Both the position numbers and the translations under genes were made by a program. From positions 124,001-188,000 of the forward strand of contig NZ_JANHDH010000003.1 of NCBI RefSeq assembly GCF_026616195.1: a DNA stretch of 64,000 nt, written 5' to 3'. Below the pieces are notes generated by a model. That model was not told the DNA's origin and did no database searches. It worked only from the letters and a program-made list of their open reading frames with translations. Position 1 is the first letter of the stretch; every line of letters starts with the position of its first letter. This document shows positions 52,772-61,376 of the stretch, one piece after another. This DNA comes from Haloarchaeobius amylolyticus (GTDB lineage: Archaea; Halobacteriota; Halobacteria; Halobacteriales; Natrialbaceae).

Positions 52772-54034
52772 TCAGAGGTCGCCGGTGACGATGTCTGCGA
52801 CGCGCTGGTGGTCGAACAGCTGCTCGTCTTCGGGAAGGGCCGGATAGGACTGCCCCTCCTCGAACCGCGGCCACTCGCCGAACTGGTCGGGGTAGAGCTG
52901 CTTCGCGGTCATCTCCAGCTGCAGGAGGTTCTGGAGCGGGCCCTGGAAGGACTGGCCAGAGGCGTAGAAGCGGTCGTTCTTGACCGCGCTCAACTCCTGC
53001 CCGATTGGGTCCTCGGAGACCGCCTTCGTGATCTTCGTCCAGTCGTAGAACGGCGTCACCGCGAAGTTGTGCAGGATGACGTCCGGGTCGACCTCCAGCA
53101 TCCCCTCGTAGTCGTACGCCGCGTCGTAGTTCTCGTCGTAGGTGCGGTCGCTGTCCGCGAAGGCGTCGCGGGCACCCATCGGCCGGGTGTGCGCCTTCCC
53201 GAACCCGGGACCGCTTATCTTGTAGGGGTAGAACTTCCCCTCCCAGAACGCCACGAGCCCGACCGTCGGTCGCTCGTTCTTCGGCGGCAGGTTCGCCCGG
53301 ATGTGCCCGTAGAGCGTCTCGTACTCGGCTTTGAGCGCCTCGAACCGCTCTCGCTCCTGGAACACGTCTGCGACCCGTTCGGTGATCTCCCAGATGGTGT
53401 AGTACCGGTATCCGTCTCGCCATCCCTCGGGCGGTTGCGTGTGTTCGCGGCTGTACCGGTTGGCGAACCACGGGCCGATCTGGTTCCGGATCTCCTCGGT
53501 GTCCGTCTTCGACCAGTTGTCGAAATTCGAGAGCCACGCCGGGTCCATCAGGTGGACGTCGCTGTCGAGTTCGTAGAGAATCTCCTTGTCGAACGAACTG
53601 TTGCTGAAGAGCTTCGTCAGACCACCCGTATCGATGCTGACCCCGTCGAAGGCGTCGAGGAAGTAGCCGAGGCCCTTCCCGTAGGACTCCGGGAACCCGA
53701 GCGAGTTCAGGCTGTCGGCGTGGCCGAGCGCCACGAGCATGTCCGCGTACTGCGGACTGTACGCCATCACGTTCGTCGGGACCTCGTCGAACGTCACCTC
53801 GCCGACCGGGGAGATGGACGCGGTGTAGCTGGTGTCCTCGGTCGTGGTCGCCTCGGTCTCGGGGGCGGTCGTCTCGGTCGCCGTTCCGGCGCCGGCCCGT
53901 GTCTGGTCGGTGGTCGCGGTCGAGTCGCTGTCGCCTGTACAGCCTGCGAGCAGGCTCCCGCCGACGACGGCACCACCGTACCGGAGGTAGTCCCGTCGCG
54001 TGGGTCGGTCTACGTCGTTCGTCTCGTCGGACAT
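52772..54034 (-). CDS. Siderophore/iron ABC transporter substrate-binding lipoprotein (FepB/Peripla_BP_2-like), copy 1
   Basis: The product has 420 residues. The Tat signal RPTRRDYLRYGG (twin Arg 13-14) and lipobox LLAGC (Cys 32) lead to a Thr-rich tether (about 33-75) and the bilobed binding domain. It opens VGEVTFDEVPTNVMAYSPQYADMLVALGH and ends LFDHQRVADIVTG. It would capture ferric siderophore or a similar ligand at the cell surface. It is closest in sequence to copy 3 (both have MTAKQLYPDQFGEWP and AHTRPMG). Two palindromic operators flank its promoter (54039-54090). No permease or ATPase is next to it. Confidence 0.9.
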   Translation of the reverse strand: MSDETNDVDRPTRRDYLRYGGAVVGGSLLAGCTGDSDSTATTDQTRAGAGTATETTAPETEATTTEDTSYTASISPVGEVTFDEVPTNVMAYSPQYADMLVALGHADSLNSLGFPESYGKGLGYFLDAFDGVSIDTGGLTKLFSNSSFDKEILYELDSDVHLMDPAWLSNFDNWSKTDTEEIRNQIGPWFANRYSREHTQPPEGWRDGYRYYTIWEITERVADVFQERERFEALKAEYETLYGHIRANLPPKNERPTVGLVAFWEGKFYPYKISGPGFGKAHTRPMGARDAFADSDRTYDENYDAAYDYEGMLEVDPDVILHNFAVTPFYDWTKITKAVSEDPIGQELSAVKNDRFYASGQSFQGPLQNLLQLEMTAKQLYPDQFGEWPRFEEGQSYPALPEDEQLFDHQRVADIVTGDL

Positions 54035-54038
54035 AGGA

Positions 54039-54054
54039 TTTAGGCTCGCCTAAA
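54039..54054. promoter_or_regulatory. Palindromic iron-regulator operator, proximal (copy 1 gene)
   Basis: TTTAGGCTCGCCTAAA, arms TTTAGGC/GCCTAAA, ends 5 nt before the ATG at 54034. It probably overlaps the transcription start. Confidence 0.75.
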
Positions 54055-54074
54055 GATTGATAGTACTTTCGACT

Positions 54075-54090
54075 TTTAGGCCGGCCTAAA
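54075..54090. promoter_or_regulatory. Palindromic iron-regulator operator, distal (copy 1 gene)
   Basis: TTTAGGCCGGCCTAAA is a perfect 16-bp palindrome. Between it and the proximal site, on minus, lie CGAAAG (BRE-like) and TACTATCA (TATA-like), so the pair brackets the core promoter. Confidence 0.78.
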
Positions 54091-54359
54091 TATCGGCGGG
54101 GTGCTATCGTTCGTATCACGTCGATACACAACTTCCGGGAAACCGACCGAAACAGAGTGGATTCGTCGTGCACGTTCGAAGACATTGTCAGTGTCCAGTG
54201 ACTGAGGGGTCGAGTTTTAGGCGGTGCGAAAAATGAATGTCTGATAGAACTAGTCCCGCCAGCTGACAGAATTCTGGCCCTCTGGCGCTTCTAGATACAA
54301 TTTTTAGGCACCCCAAATCCCACAGATTTATGATACTAGTGGGCCAAGCACCACTTGCA
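54091..54359. other. AT-richer gap with degenerate iron-box sites before the NifU-like gene
   Basis: No gene is seen. Two degenerate relatives of the iron operator occur: TTTAGGCGGTGCGAAA (54216-54231) and TTTAGGCACCCCAAAT (54303-54318). The second lies just before a TATA-like TTTATGATA (about 54327-54335), which is 25-33 nt before the NifU-like ATG at 54360. Confidence 0.5.
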
Positions 54360-54686
54360 ATGAGCGCAGAAGGACTCGAACGGCAGACGCGGAACTACCT
54401 GAGCAACAACGTCCCCCAGATCCAGCAACACGGCGGCTCCTTCGAGATCCGCGACGTGGACGAGGCGTCCGGTCGCGCGACCGTCGCCATCGGCGGTGCC
54501 TGCTCCGGCTGTGGCATCGCGCCGATGACGATGAAGGCCATCGAGCGCCGGCTCCCCGAGAGCGTGGAGGGGCTCGAGGAGGTCGAGGTCGTCCGCTCGG
54601 GCGGCCCCCGCGCCGCGGTGATGCCCTCGAAGACCGACGAGATGGAGGACATGGACGAGTACGAGGACTACAGCCCGCCGTTCTGA
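54360..54686 (+). CDS. NifU-like Fe-S cluster scaffold/assembly domain protein
   Basis: The product has 108 residues. GGACSGCGIAPMTMKAIERRL (about 41-61) carries the CxxC of NifU C-terminal domains, which assemble or carry Fe-S clusters. The tail is acidic with DEMEDMDEYEDY. ATG 54360 agrees with a leaderless start from the TATA box near 54330; GTG or ATG further upstream would run through the promoter. Its placement between iron genes and an iron-box-like site suggests that it responds to iron, which is inference. Confidence 0.85.
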   Translation: MSAEGLERQTRNYLSNNVPQIQQHGGSFEIRDVDEASGRATVAIGGACSGCGIAPMTMKAIERRLPESVEGLEEVEVVRSGGPRAAVMPSKTDEMEDMDEYEDYSPPF

Positions 54687-54758
54687 GCGGCGAGTGGTGA
54701 ACAAGACGTCGGCCGTCGGACGCGGTTCCGGTTCTATTCTCTCTCGACCCAGTCCGGG

Positions 54759-55775
54759 TCAGTGCGGCGCCCCACACCGCGGACAGAACGGGACGTCGTC
54801 GTCGGGAAGGGTGAGCCCGCATCCCGGACACTCGTCAGCGTCGGCGGGCGTCCTCACCGCTTCGACCGCGTCGGCCGTCGTCTCGCGGACCGATTCGAGC
54901 GTCCCGGGCGAAGCGTTCCCGCCTGCGTCGTTCGAGTTCTCCAGGTCACCGGTGGCGAAGCGCGCCCGGTCTGCGACGAACCCGTCCTCGTCGTCGGTGA
55001 GGCCTGGGACCCCGTCGGGGAGCGCCGACTCGACCGCATCGCTCCGTGCGAGGAGGCCGAGCGCCTCCGCGGCTCGTCCCCTGACCTGTGGGTTCTCGTC
55101 GTCGAGCCGGTCGGCGAGCGCGTCCTGCACGTCCGCCAGTGCCGCCGGCGAGGCACAGCCGACGACGACCAGGCCGGTCGTCAGGTGGTACCGGACGAGG
55201 TCGCTCTCGTCGTCGAGGTGTTCGACCAGTCGCGAGACGAGATGGCGGAGTCGCGCCGGGTCACCCAGTGCGACGTGTTCGAGCGACTTCGCCAGTTTCT
55301 CTCTGACCTCCGTCTCCTCCTCGAACGCGAGGCCGACGCGCAGGTCGGCGAGTAGCTCCGGGGAGGCGACCTCGTCGGGGAACTCGACGGCGACGTAGCC
55401 CAGCGCCTCGGCAGCGCGTGCTCGCACGTAGTAGAACTCGTCCTCGTCGCTCAGTCGGTCACCCAGGTCGGACACGAGCGGGAGGACGTCGCCAGGCACC
55501 GACTCGGCGACCGAGACGAACAGTTTCGCGGTCGTCAATCGGACCGCCCGGTCCTCGTCGGTCAGGAAGGGAGCGAGTGCGGGGAGGACCGACGAGACCT
55601 GCGACGGCTGGTCCTGCGCGAGCGAGTCGAGCCGCCGCAGGGCGTCCTTGCGCGTCTTCGGTTCGTCGGCCTCGATGCGCGCGAGACAGTCGACGGCCGC
55701 CGCGTGGTCCCCTGCCTCGAGGTGTGCGACGAGGTCGTCGGCTGTCGTCGGTTGTCGTGTGTCCTCGTCACCCAT
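54759..55775 (-). CDS. HEAT-repeat protein with C-terminal zinc ribbon
   Basis: The product has 338 residues. Helical HEAT/PBS-lyase-like repeats fill about 15-250 (RKDALRRLDSLAQ, VRLTTAKLFVSVAE, YYVRARAAEALGYVAVE, VRYHLTTGLVVVG, VRGRAAEALGLLA). A low-complexity linker precedes CPGCGLTLPDDDVPFCPRCG, a four-Cys zinc ribbon at the end. A protein-protein scaffold role is likely. It lies between two iron-uptake genes but has no known link to iron. Start ATG 55775; the 11 codons upstream are not needed. Confidence 0.82.
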   Translation of the reverse strand: MGDEDTRQPTTADDLVAHLEAGDHAAAVDCLARIEADEPKTRKDALRRLDSLAQDQPSQVSSVLPALAPFLTDEDRAVRLTTAKLFVSVAESVPGDVLPLVSDLGDRLSDEDEFYYVRARAAEALGYVAVEFPDEVASPELLADLRVGLAFEEETEVREKLAKSLEHVALGDPARLRHLVSRLVEHLDDESDLVRYHLTTGLVVVGCASPAALADVQDALADRLDDENPQVRGRAAEALGLLARSDAVESALPDGVPGLTDDEDGFVADRARFATGDLENSNDAGGNASPGTLESVRETTADAVEAVRTPADADECPGCGLTLPDDDVPFCPRCGAPH

Positions 55776-55931
55776 TGGATTGTCCCTACTGCCCGCGTCT
55801 GGTGCCACCCGATAATAGTATTCGGTATCGGCGTGCTAGCGCGGGCCAGTCGACGCTGGTCCTGCGGTCGCGAGAACGAGAGAACGAGGGGCCGAGCTGC
55901 TGACGGGTGGACGGGAGTGGGACTGGTTCGC

Positions 55932-57158
55932 TCAGTCGTCCCCGGTGACGATGTCGGAGAGCTTCTGGCGGTCGAACAGCTCCCCGGAGTAGGTGTCCGA
56001 GAAGTACAGCGTGGCGTACCGTTCCGTCAGGAACAGGTTGTGGAGCGGGCCGGCGTAGATGGGGCCGCCGCGGAACACCATGTCGTTCTGGACCGCGGTG
56101 AGTTCGGACGCGACGCTGTGTTCCTTCATGAAGGACAGCACGGTGTCGACGAACTCCTGCCGGCTCTTGCCCTCGTGCCCGCGCACGAGGATGGAGTCGG
56201 GGTCGACCTCCAGCATCGTCTCGTAGTCGATCTGGCCGCGGTCGGTCGTCGAGAGCCCCTCGATGCCGGTGCCGGCGAGCGCGTCGGTGATGCCGAGGTC
56301 GTGGAACTGCTTCTTGTTCGTGCCCTGGTCGCTCACGCGGTAGGGATAGAACTTCTCGGGTTCGTCGCCGGCGGCGAAGGTCAACAGTGCGTTCGGCCGG
56401 TTGTCGGCGGACGGGAGGTCGGCCTGCACCGACGCGATGAACTCGTCGTGGAACTCCTTGAGCGCCGCGAACTTCTCCTCCTCCTGGTGGACCTGTGCGA
56501 CCTTCTCGAACGCCTCGTACAGCGAGTAGTAGCGGTAGTCGTGCCAGCCGTCGGTGCGCCGGAAGATGGTGTTCCCGATGAAGGGGGCGACGTTCTTCTC
56601 GAGTTCCTCGACGTCGGCCTCCTTCAGGCCGAAGAAGGAGTTGTTGACCAGCCACTTCGGGTCGATGAGGTGGAGGTCGCCGTCCAGCTCGTAGAAGATC
56701 TCCTTGTCGATGCCGCTGTCACCGTTGAGCTTGGTGATGGCGTCCGTGTCGACGCTCACGCCGTCGAGTTCGTCGTAGTGGCTGGTGTGGAACCGCGACG
56801 GGAGCCCCATCGAGAGGATGGAGTCGCCGTGGCCGAGAGCGACCGACATGTCGCCGTAGTCGGGGAAGTAGTGGGTGACCGACTCGGGCGGCGAGTCGAA
56901 GGTCACCTCGCCGACGGGCGCCATCTCCACGGTGTAGGACTTCGAGCCGGTCTCGGTCTCCTTCCCGTCGCCGCCTTCGGTCGCGGTCGCGGTATCGGTC
57001 GCGTCGCCCGCGGTGTCGGTCCCGCTGGTCGTCTCGGTCGAGTCGGACCCGGACCCGCCGAGGCAGCCGGCGAGCAGACCCCCGCCGACGACAGCACTTC
57101 CGTACTTGAGATACGCTCGTCGTGTGGTCGACGTCGAACTCTCTTCAGCGTCGCGCAT
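55932..57158 (-). CDS. Siderophore/iron ABC substrate-binding lipoprotein, copy 2
   Basis: The product has 408 residues. TTRRAYLKYGS (twin Arg 13-14) and LLAGC (Cys 32) show Tat export and lipid anchoring. A long Thr/Gly/Glu tether (33-80) precedes the FepB-like domain: VGEVTFDSPPESVTHYFPDYGDMS, GHGDS, IDYETMLEVDPDSILVRGHE, LFDRQKLSDIVTG. It is closest to copy 4 (shared AGDEPEKF-PYR, YETMLEVDP or YETLLEVDP, PIYAGPLHNLFL against PTYQGPIHNLFL). Its promoter is bracketed by two operators (57163-57214). Confidence 0.9.
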   Translation of the reverse strand: MRDAEESSTSTTRRAYLKYGSAVVGGGLLAGCLGGSGSDSTETTSGTDTAGDATDTATATEGGDGKETETGSKSYTVEMAPVGEVTFDSPPESVTHYFPDYGDMSVALGHGDSILSMGLPSRFHTSHYDELDGVSVDTDAITKLNGDSGIDKEIFYELDGDLHLIDPKWLVNNSFFGLKEADVEELEKNVAPFIGNTIFRRTDGWHDYRYYSLYEAFEKVAQVHQEEEKFAALKEFHDEFIASVQADLPSADNRPNALLTFAAGDEPEKFYPYRVSDQGTNKKQFHDLGITDALAGTGIEGLSTTDRGQIDYETMLEVDPDSILVRGHEGKSRQEFVDTVLSFMKEHSVASELTAVQNDMVFRGGPIYAGPLHNLFLTERYATLYFSDTYSGELFDRQKLSDIVTGDD

Positions 57159-57162
57159 ATCG

Positions 57163-57178
57163 TTTAGGCAAACCTAAA
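57163..57178. promoter_or_regulatory. Iron-regulator operator, proximal (copy 2 gene)
   Basis: TTTAGGCAAACCTAAA begins 5 nt upstream of the ATG at 57158. Confidence 0.75.
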
Positions 57179-57198
57179 GGTAAAAACCACTTTCGATT

Positions 57199-57214
57199 TT
57201 TAGGAACGCCTAAA
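57199..57214. promoter_or_regulatory. Iron-regulator operator, distal (copy 2 gene)
   Basis: TTTAGGAACGCCTAAA; between the two sites lies a BRE-like CGAAAG and a TATA-like GTTTTTACC on minus. Spacing between sites equals that of copy 1 (36 bp start to start). Confidence 0.75.
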
Positions 57215-57276
57215 CCGATGTGCGGTGACACCGTCGCACACGGGGAGAGATGTTTCGGAATACCGGCAGTCGGGTG

Positions 57277-58065
57277 TCAGACCTGCCGGACCATGTGTCG
57301 CCGAACAGCTCGCTGGCATTCGGCACAGGTGTCGTCGAGGCTGGCGACCGTGGCGAGTACCGGATGGTCGACCGGGAAGTCCTGGTAGATGTAGGTGAGG
57401 AGCGGACGGTGGCTCACGCCGGCCTCCGGCCCGTTGGTCGTTCTGCCATCGAGGAACGACTGGCGCTGCTCGGCGAGGCGCTGGCACCGGTCGCGGCGTT
57501 TCGCGAGCTGGTCGTGCCGCTGCTGCAGCCCCTCGAACCCGAGGGCCGTGAGGGGCGTCTCGTCGGCCGTGGCTATCCACCCGGCTATCGATTCGACGGT
57601 GTCACAGGCGGCGTCGACCCGGTCACGCTCGCGGTCGAGTGCGCGGCGCATCGCCTCGGTCTCGGCTCGTCTGGACCTCGCCTCGGAGAGGACCGCCTGT
57701 TTGAGCGTCGGGGAGAACGTCGTGTCCGTGGCAGGGGCGAGCGCGGTGGCGATGGCCTCGGACAGCTCGACACCGATGGTCTCGTGGAGCGACTCCGCCG
57801 CCTCGACGTCGTCCAGACTGTGGGGGCGAATCGTCTCGGCGAAGGCACGGCGGACGACCTGACACCCGTCCTCCGTCGCGTTCCCCGCCTGTGGGACGCT
57901 TCCGACGCCAGCCGTGGCACTCACCGGTCCGGGAGAGGCAGGGGTTGCCGGGCAGTCCTCGACACGAGCGATGAACCGGTCGATGGCGTCGAGCTTCGCC
58001 TCGACGGCCTCCTGCTCGCTCCGGACCCTGTCGAGTGCGTCGTGGGTGTACGGTCTGGGTGGCAT
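57277..58065 (-). CDS. Coiled-coil-like haloarchaeal protein of unknown function (DUF7260-like)
   Basis: The product has 262 residues and is mainly helical, with long heptad-like stretches (KQAVLSEARSRRAETEAMRR; later QQRHDQLAKRRDRCQRLAEQ) and a C-terminal block LTYIYQDFPVDHPVLATVAS. I associate this with a haloarchaea-only family, perhaps DUF7260; this is from memory. No function is known. It is the last gene of the run SBP4-SBP3-FAD oxidoreductase, 32 nt after the previous stop, so it may be cotranscribed with the iron genes. Confidence 0.65.
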   Translation of the reverse strand: MPPRPYTHDALDRVRSEQEAVEAKLDAIDRFIARVEDCPATPASPGPVSATAGVGSVPQAGNATEDGCQVVRRAFAETIRPHSLDDVEAAESLHETIGVELSEAIATALAPATDTTFSPTLKQAVLSEARSRRAETEAMRRALDRERDRVDAACDTVESIAGWIATADETPLTALGFEGLQQRHDQLAKRRDRCQRLAEQRQSFLDGRTTNGPEAGVSHRPLLTYIYQDFPVDHPVLATVASLDDTCAECQRAVRRHMVRQV

Positions 58066-58097
58066 GTGACTGGTCGAACGCTGCAGTGGTCGTCCCG

Positions 58098-58841
58098 TCA
58101 GTCCTCTTCGAGACTGGGGTGCGTGACCTGTTCGGCGGGGTGTGGCTCGGCGAACCGCTCGCGCATCCGCGCCAGAGACTGCTGTTCACGCCGCTGTCGT
58201 TCCTCGGTATCGATCTCCTCACAGCCCGGCGGGAGGTCGCGCCCGCGGTCGGTGAAGTACCCCTCTGGCGTGACCCAGTCGTGGTAGAACGGCTGGTCGT
58301 CGTCCTCGAGGATGGCGACCCCGACCTCGGCCCCGTGGCCGGCACAGACGGCGACCTGGTGCGGTTTCTCGGCGAGCCGACCGGCGGCGTACAGCCCGTC
58401 GACACCGGTCCGCCCGCGTTCGTCCGTGTCGACGAACGCCTTCCCGCGGTCGATGAGGCCGACGCCGTCGAGGTCGGCGAGGTAGCTGGTCTCGTTCTTC
58501 GTCGCGGCGACGACGTGCCGGGTGTGGTACCGGTCGTCTCCGTCGGTCTCGACGACGAACCCGTCGCCATCGTCGGCTCGCTGGACCCGCGTCACGACCG
58601 CCTCGTGACGCGTCGCCCCTGCCTCGTCGGCCTGTTCGCCGAGGAGGTCGAGGAACTGGCGGCCGTTGACGCCCGCGGGGAAGCCCGGGACGTTCTCCAG
58701 GTGGGCGTTGCGCCGGAGGATCGACGCACCGGCGTCGAGCACGAGCGTGTCGAACCCGTGGCGGGCCGTGAAGACGGCAGCCGAGAGGCCGGCCACGCCG
58801 CCGCCGACCACGACAACGTCCTGTGGTGTCTGGGTCGACAT
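58098..58841 (-). CDS. FAD-dependent oxidoreductase of the iron operon
   Basis: The product has 247 residues. VVVGGGVAGLSAAVFTARHG (about 9-28) is the FAD Rossmann site and GVDGLYAAGRLAE (about 147-159) the second. It lacks a CxxC pair. NAHLENVPGFPAG matches CAYLENYLGFPAG of the larger paralogue at 17102-18097; this copy is shorter by about 85 residues. It begins 3 nt after the stop of SBP copy 3, so coupling is probable. A reductase that frees iron from a siderophore is a reasonable inference from context. Confidence 0.87.
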   Translation of the reverse strand: MSTQTPQDVVVVGGGVAGLSAAVFTARHGFDTLVLDAGASILRRNAHLENVPGFPAGVNGRQFLDLLGEQADEAGATRHEAVVTRVQRADDGDGFVVETDGDDRYHTRHVVAATKNETSYLADLDGVGLIDRGKAFVDTDERGRTGVDGLYAAGRLAEKPHQVAVCAGHGAEVGVAILEDDDQPFYHDWVTPEGYFTDRGRDLPPGCEEIDTEERQRREQQSLARMRERFAEPHPAEQVTHPSLEED

Positions 58842-58844
58842 GGC

Positions 58845-60119
58845 TCAGACCTCCCCGTTGACGATGTCCGCGACGCGGTCGCGGTCGAACAGCTGTTCCT
58901 CCGCTGGAATCTCCGGGTACGGCTCGCCGTCGACGTAGCCCGGCCACTCCCCGAACTGGTCGGGATAGAGCTGCTTCGCGGTCATCTCGGTCTGGAACAG
59001 GGTGAGTATCGGCCCCTGTCGACGGGCGCCCTGGGCGTAGACGTTGCCCTCCTTCACGGCGGTGACCTCGCTGGCGATCTCGTCCTCCTCGAGCTTCGTC
59101 CGGATCTCGCCGAGGTCGTGGTACGCCGTCATCGGACCGAGTACGAGCAGCACGTCCGGGTCCGCCTCCAGGAGGAGTTCGTAGTCGAGCTGGATGTTCC
59201 GACCGTCCTCGCCGTACCCCTCGCCGACCGCCTCGCCCAGCGCGTCGGTGACGCCCATCGGCCGGGTGTGGGCGGCGTAGTAGCCCGGATGGTTCATCTT
59301 GTATCCCCACGCCTTCTCGTCGGACGTGGAGAACAGCACCAGCGCCGCGCTCGGGCGCTCGCTCTCCGGCGGGCGCTTCGCCTCGATGGTCTGGAGCATC
59401 GAGTCGTGGATGGCCGAGAGCGCCCCGTAGCGCTCTCGTTCACGGAAGACCCGCGCGACGTTGCCGAAGATCTCCCAGAGCGTGTAGTACTCGTACTGGT
59501 CGCCCCAGCCGGCGGGCGGTTCCTTGTGTGTGCCACTGAAGGTGTTCCCGAACCACGGACCGACGTTCTCCCGGATTTCCGTGATATCGCCGTCGTCCCA
59601 GCCCTCGGCGGTCGCGACCTTCGCCGGGTCGGCGATGTGGACGTCGCTGTCGAGGTCGTACAGTTTCTCCTTCGGCGGCGGCCACGAGGAGTACAGGCCC
59701 TCCCAGTCGACCGAGACCCCGTCGAGGTGGGTGAGGAACTTCCGGTACAGCGACTCGTGGTACCCGGGGGCGTGCATCGCGTTGATGGCGTCGCTGTGGC
59801 CCAGCGCAAGCAACATGTCCGCGTGATGGCCGAGTATCGTGAACACGTCCTGGGGGACGGACTCGAACTCGACCTCCCCCATCGGGGCCATCGAGACCGA
59901 GTAGGACCCGTCGTCGGCTGTTGTCGTGTCCACGTCGGTGTCTGTTCCAGCCGAGGTCCCATCTGTCGCCGTCCCTGTCCCTGTCGTGGTCGACTCGGTT
60001 TCGGAGCCGGACTGACCTGCACAGCCGGCGAGCAGGCCACCACCGACCACTGCGCTGCCGTACTTGATGTAGTCACGTCGCGTCGGTGCGTCCGTCGTGT
60101 TGGTGTCGTCGTCGCTCAT
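58845..60119 (-). CDS. Siderophore/iron ABC substrate-binding lipoprotein, copy 3
   Basis: The product has 424 residues. PTRRDYIKYGS (twin Arg 14-15) and LLAGC (Cys 33) give Tat export and lipidation. A Thr/Gly/Asp tether (34-75) is followed by the FepB-like domain: GEVEFESVPQDVFTILGHHADMLLALGH, LLEADPDVLLVLGP, MTAKQLYPDQFGEWP and LFDRDRVADIVNG. Closest to copy 1. It starts 2 nt after the stop of copy 4 and is followed 3 nt later by the FAD oxidoreductase, so these three belong to one operon. Confidence 0.9.
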   Translation of the reverse strand: MSDDDTNTTDAPTRRDYIKYGSAVVGGGLLAGCAGQSGSETESTTTGTGTATDGTSAGTDTDVDTTTADDGSYSVSMAPMGEVEFESVPQDVFTILGHHADMLLALGHSDAINAMHAPGYHESLYRKFLTHLDGVSVDWEGLYSSWPPPKEKLYDLDSDVHIADPAKVATAEGWDDGDITEIRENVGPWFGNTFSGTHKEPPAGWGDQYEYYTLWEIFGNVARVFRERERYGALSAIHDSMLQTIEAKRPPESERPSAALVLFSTSDEKAWGYKMNHPGYYAAHTRPMGVTDALGEAVGEGYGEDGRNIQLDYELLLEADPDVLLVLGPMTAYHDLGEIRTKLEEDEIASEVTAVKEGNVYAQGARRQGPILTLFQTEMTAKQLYPDQFGEWPGYVDGEPYPEIPAEEQLFDRDRVADIVNGEV

Positions 60120-60121
60120 GC

Positions 60122-61336
60122 TCAGAAGTCTCCGTTGATGATGTCCGCAACGCGGTCGCGGTCGAACAGTTCGCCCGAGAACCTGTCGGGGTAGAGGTCC
60201 TTCGCGGTGCGCTCGACCAGGAAGAGGTTGTGGATGGGGCCCTGGTAGGTCGGGCCGCCCCGGAAGACCCGGTCGTTCTGGACGGCGCTGAGGTTGCTGC
60301 CGATGTCGTGGTTCCGCAGGTACTCGACGACCGTGTCCTGGAACTCCTCGGCGGTCTTGGTCTCGTGGCCCTTGACGAGCAGGTACTCGGGGTCGACCTC
60401 GAGCAGCGTCTCGTAGTCGATCTTCGTCCGGTTCGTCGAGCTGATCCCCTCGACGTCCGTGCCCACGAACGCGTCCGTCACGTGCAGGTCACGCAGGTGC
60501 TTGATGCTCGTCCCGCCGGTATCGAGCCGGTACGGGGAGAACTTCTCGGGTTCGTCCCCGGCGGCGTAGACGAGGCCGATGGATGCGCCCTCGCCCTCGG
60601 CGGGGAGCTTCTCGGCCACGCGACCGCGGACGTACTCGTCGTGGAACGACCTGAAGGCCTGGTAGCGTTCCTGCTCCTGGAACAGTTCGGCGACCTTCTC
60701 GAAGGCCTCGTACATCGTGTAGTAGCGGTAGTCGTCGTGCCACTGGTCGGTCTGGCGGAAGATGAGGTTCCCGAGGAACGGGGCGACGTTCTCGGTGAGC
60801 TCGTCGATGTCGGACTGTTCCCACCCCTTGAAGTTGTTCATCAGCCAGTTGGGGTCGATGACGTGGACGTCGGCCCCCATCGAGTAGAACAGCTCCTTGT
60901 CGATGCCGCCCTGGTAGAGCTGCTGGAGGCTCTCCTTGTCGACGGAGACACCGTCCAGTTCGTCGTACCAGTGGGTGTGGAGGCGGGGCTTGTAGCCGAC
61001 GCTCAACAGGCCGTCGGACTTCCCGAGCGCGATGCCCATGTCGGCGTAGCCCTGGCAGTAGGTCGCCCACGTCTCCGGGACGGACTCGAACTCGACGGTC
61101 CCGACCGGTTCCATCGAGACCGAGTATGACCCGTCGTCGCTCGTCTCCGTCTCTGTCTCGGTGTTCTCCGCCGTCGCTGTCTCGGTTCTGGTCGCCGTTT
61201 CCGACTCCGGCGTCTCGGTCGACCCCGTGTCGTTACTACTACAGCCAGCCAGGAGCCCAGCAGTGACGACTGCACTCCCGTACTTCAGGCACTTCCGTCG
61301 GGTCGGTGCATCCGACTTCGGTTGCTCGTCGGCCAT
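60122..61336 (-). CDS. Siderophore/iron ABC substrate-binding lipoprotein, copy 4
   Basis: The product has 404 residues. APTRRKCLKYGS (twin Arg 13-14) and LLAGC (Cys 32) are the Tat lipoprotein signals. A Thr/Glu tether precedes the FepB-like domain: VGTVEFESVPETWATYCQGYADMGIALG, IDYETLLEVDPEYLLVKGHE, LFDRDRVADIINGDF. Closest to copy 2. It is the first gene of the operon SBP4-SBP3-FAD oxidoreductase-helical protein, driven by the promoter with operators at 61341-61392. Confidence 0.9.
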   Translation of the reverse strand: MADEQPKSDAPTRRKCLKYGSAVVTAGLLAGCSSNDTGSTETPESETATRTETATAENTETETETSDDGSYSVSMEPVGTVEFESVPETWATYCQGYADMGIALGKSDGLLSVGYKPRLHTHWYDELDGVSVDKESLQQLYQGGIDKELFYSMGADVHVIDPNWLMNNFKGWEQSDIDELTENVAPFLGNLIFRQTDQWHDDYRYYTMYEAFEKVAELFQEQERYQAFRSFHDEYVRGRVAEKLPAEGEGASIGLVYAAGDEPEKFSPYRLDTGGTSIKHLRDLHVTDAFVGTDVEGISSTNRTKIDYETLLEVDPEYLLVKGHETKTAEEFQDTVVEYLRNHDIGSNLSAVQNDRVFRGGPTYQGPIHNLFLVERTAKDLYPDRFSGELFDRDRVADIINGDF

Positions 61337-61340
61337 ATGG

Positions 61341-61356
61341 TTTTGGCGAGCCTAAA
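61341..61356. promoter_or_regulatory. Iron-regulator operator, proximal (copy 4 operon)
   Basis: TTTTGGCGAGCCTAAA, starting 5 nt upstream of the ATG at 61336; one arm has a single change from the others. Confidence 0.72.
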
Positions 61357-61376
61357 CTAATAAAACAGTTGCGGAT

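Noticed and set aside
54216-54231. Degenerate iron-box TTTAGGCGGTGCGAAA
   Set aside because: It has only one intact arm and lies 130 nt before the NifU-like start without a clear promoter; noted but not called.
58035-61129. Plus-strand ORFs opposite the siderophore genes
   Set aside because: Antisense shadows of three binding-protein/FAD genes.
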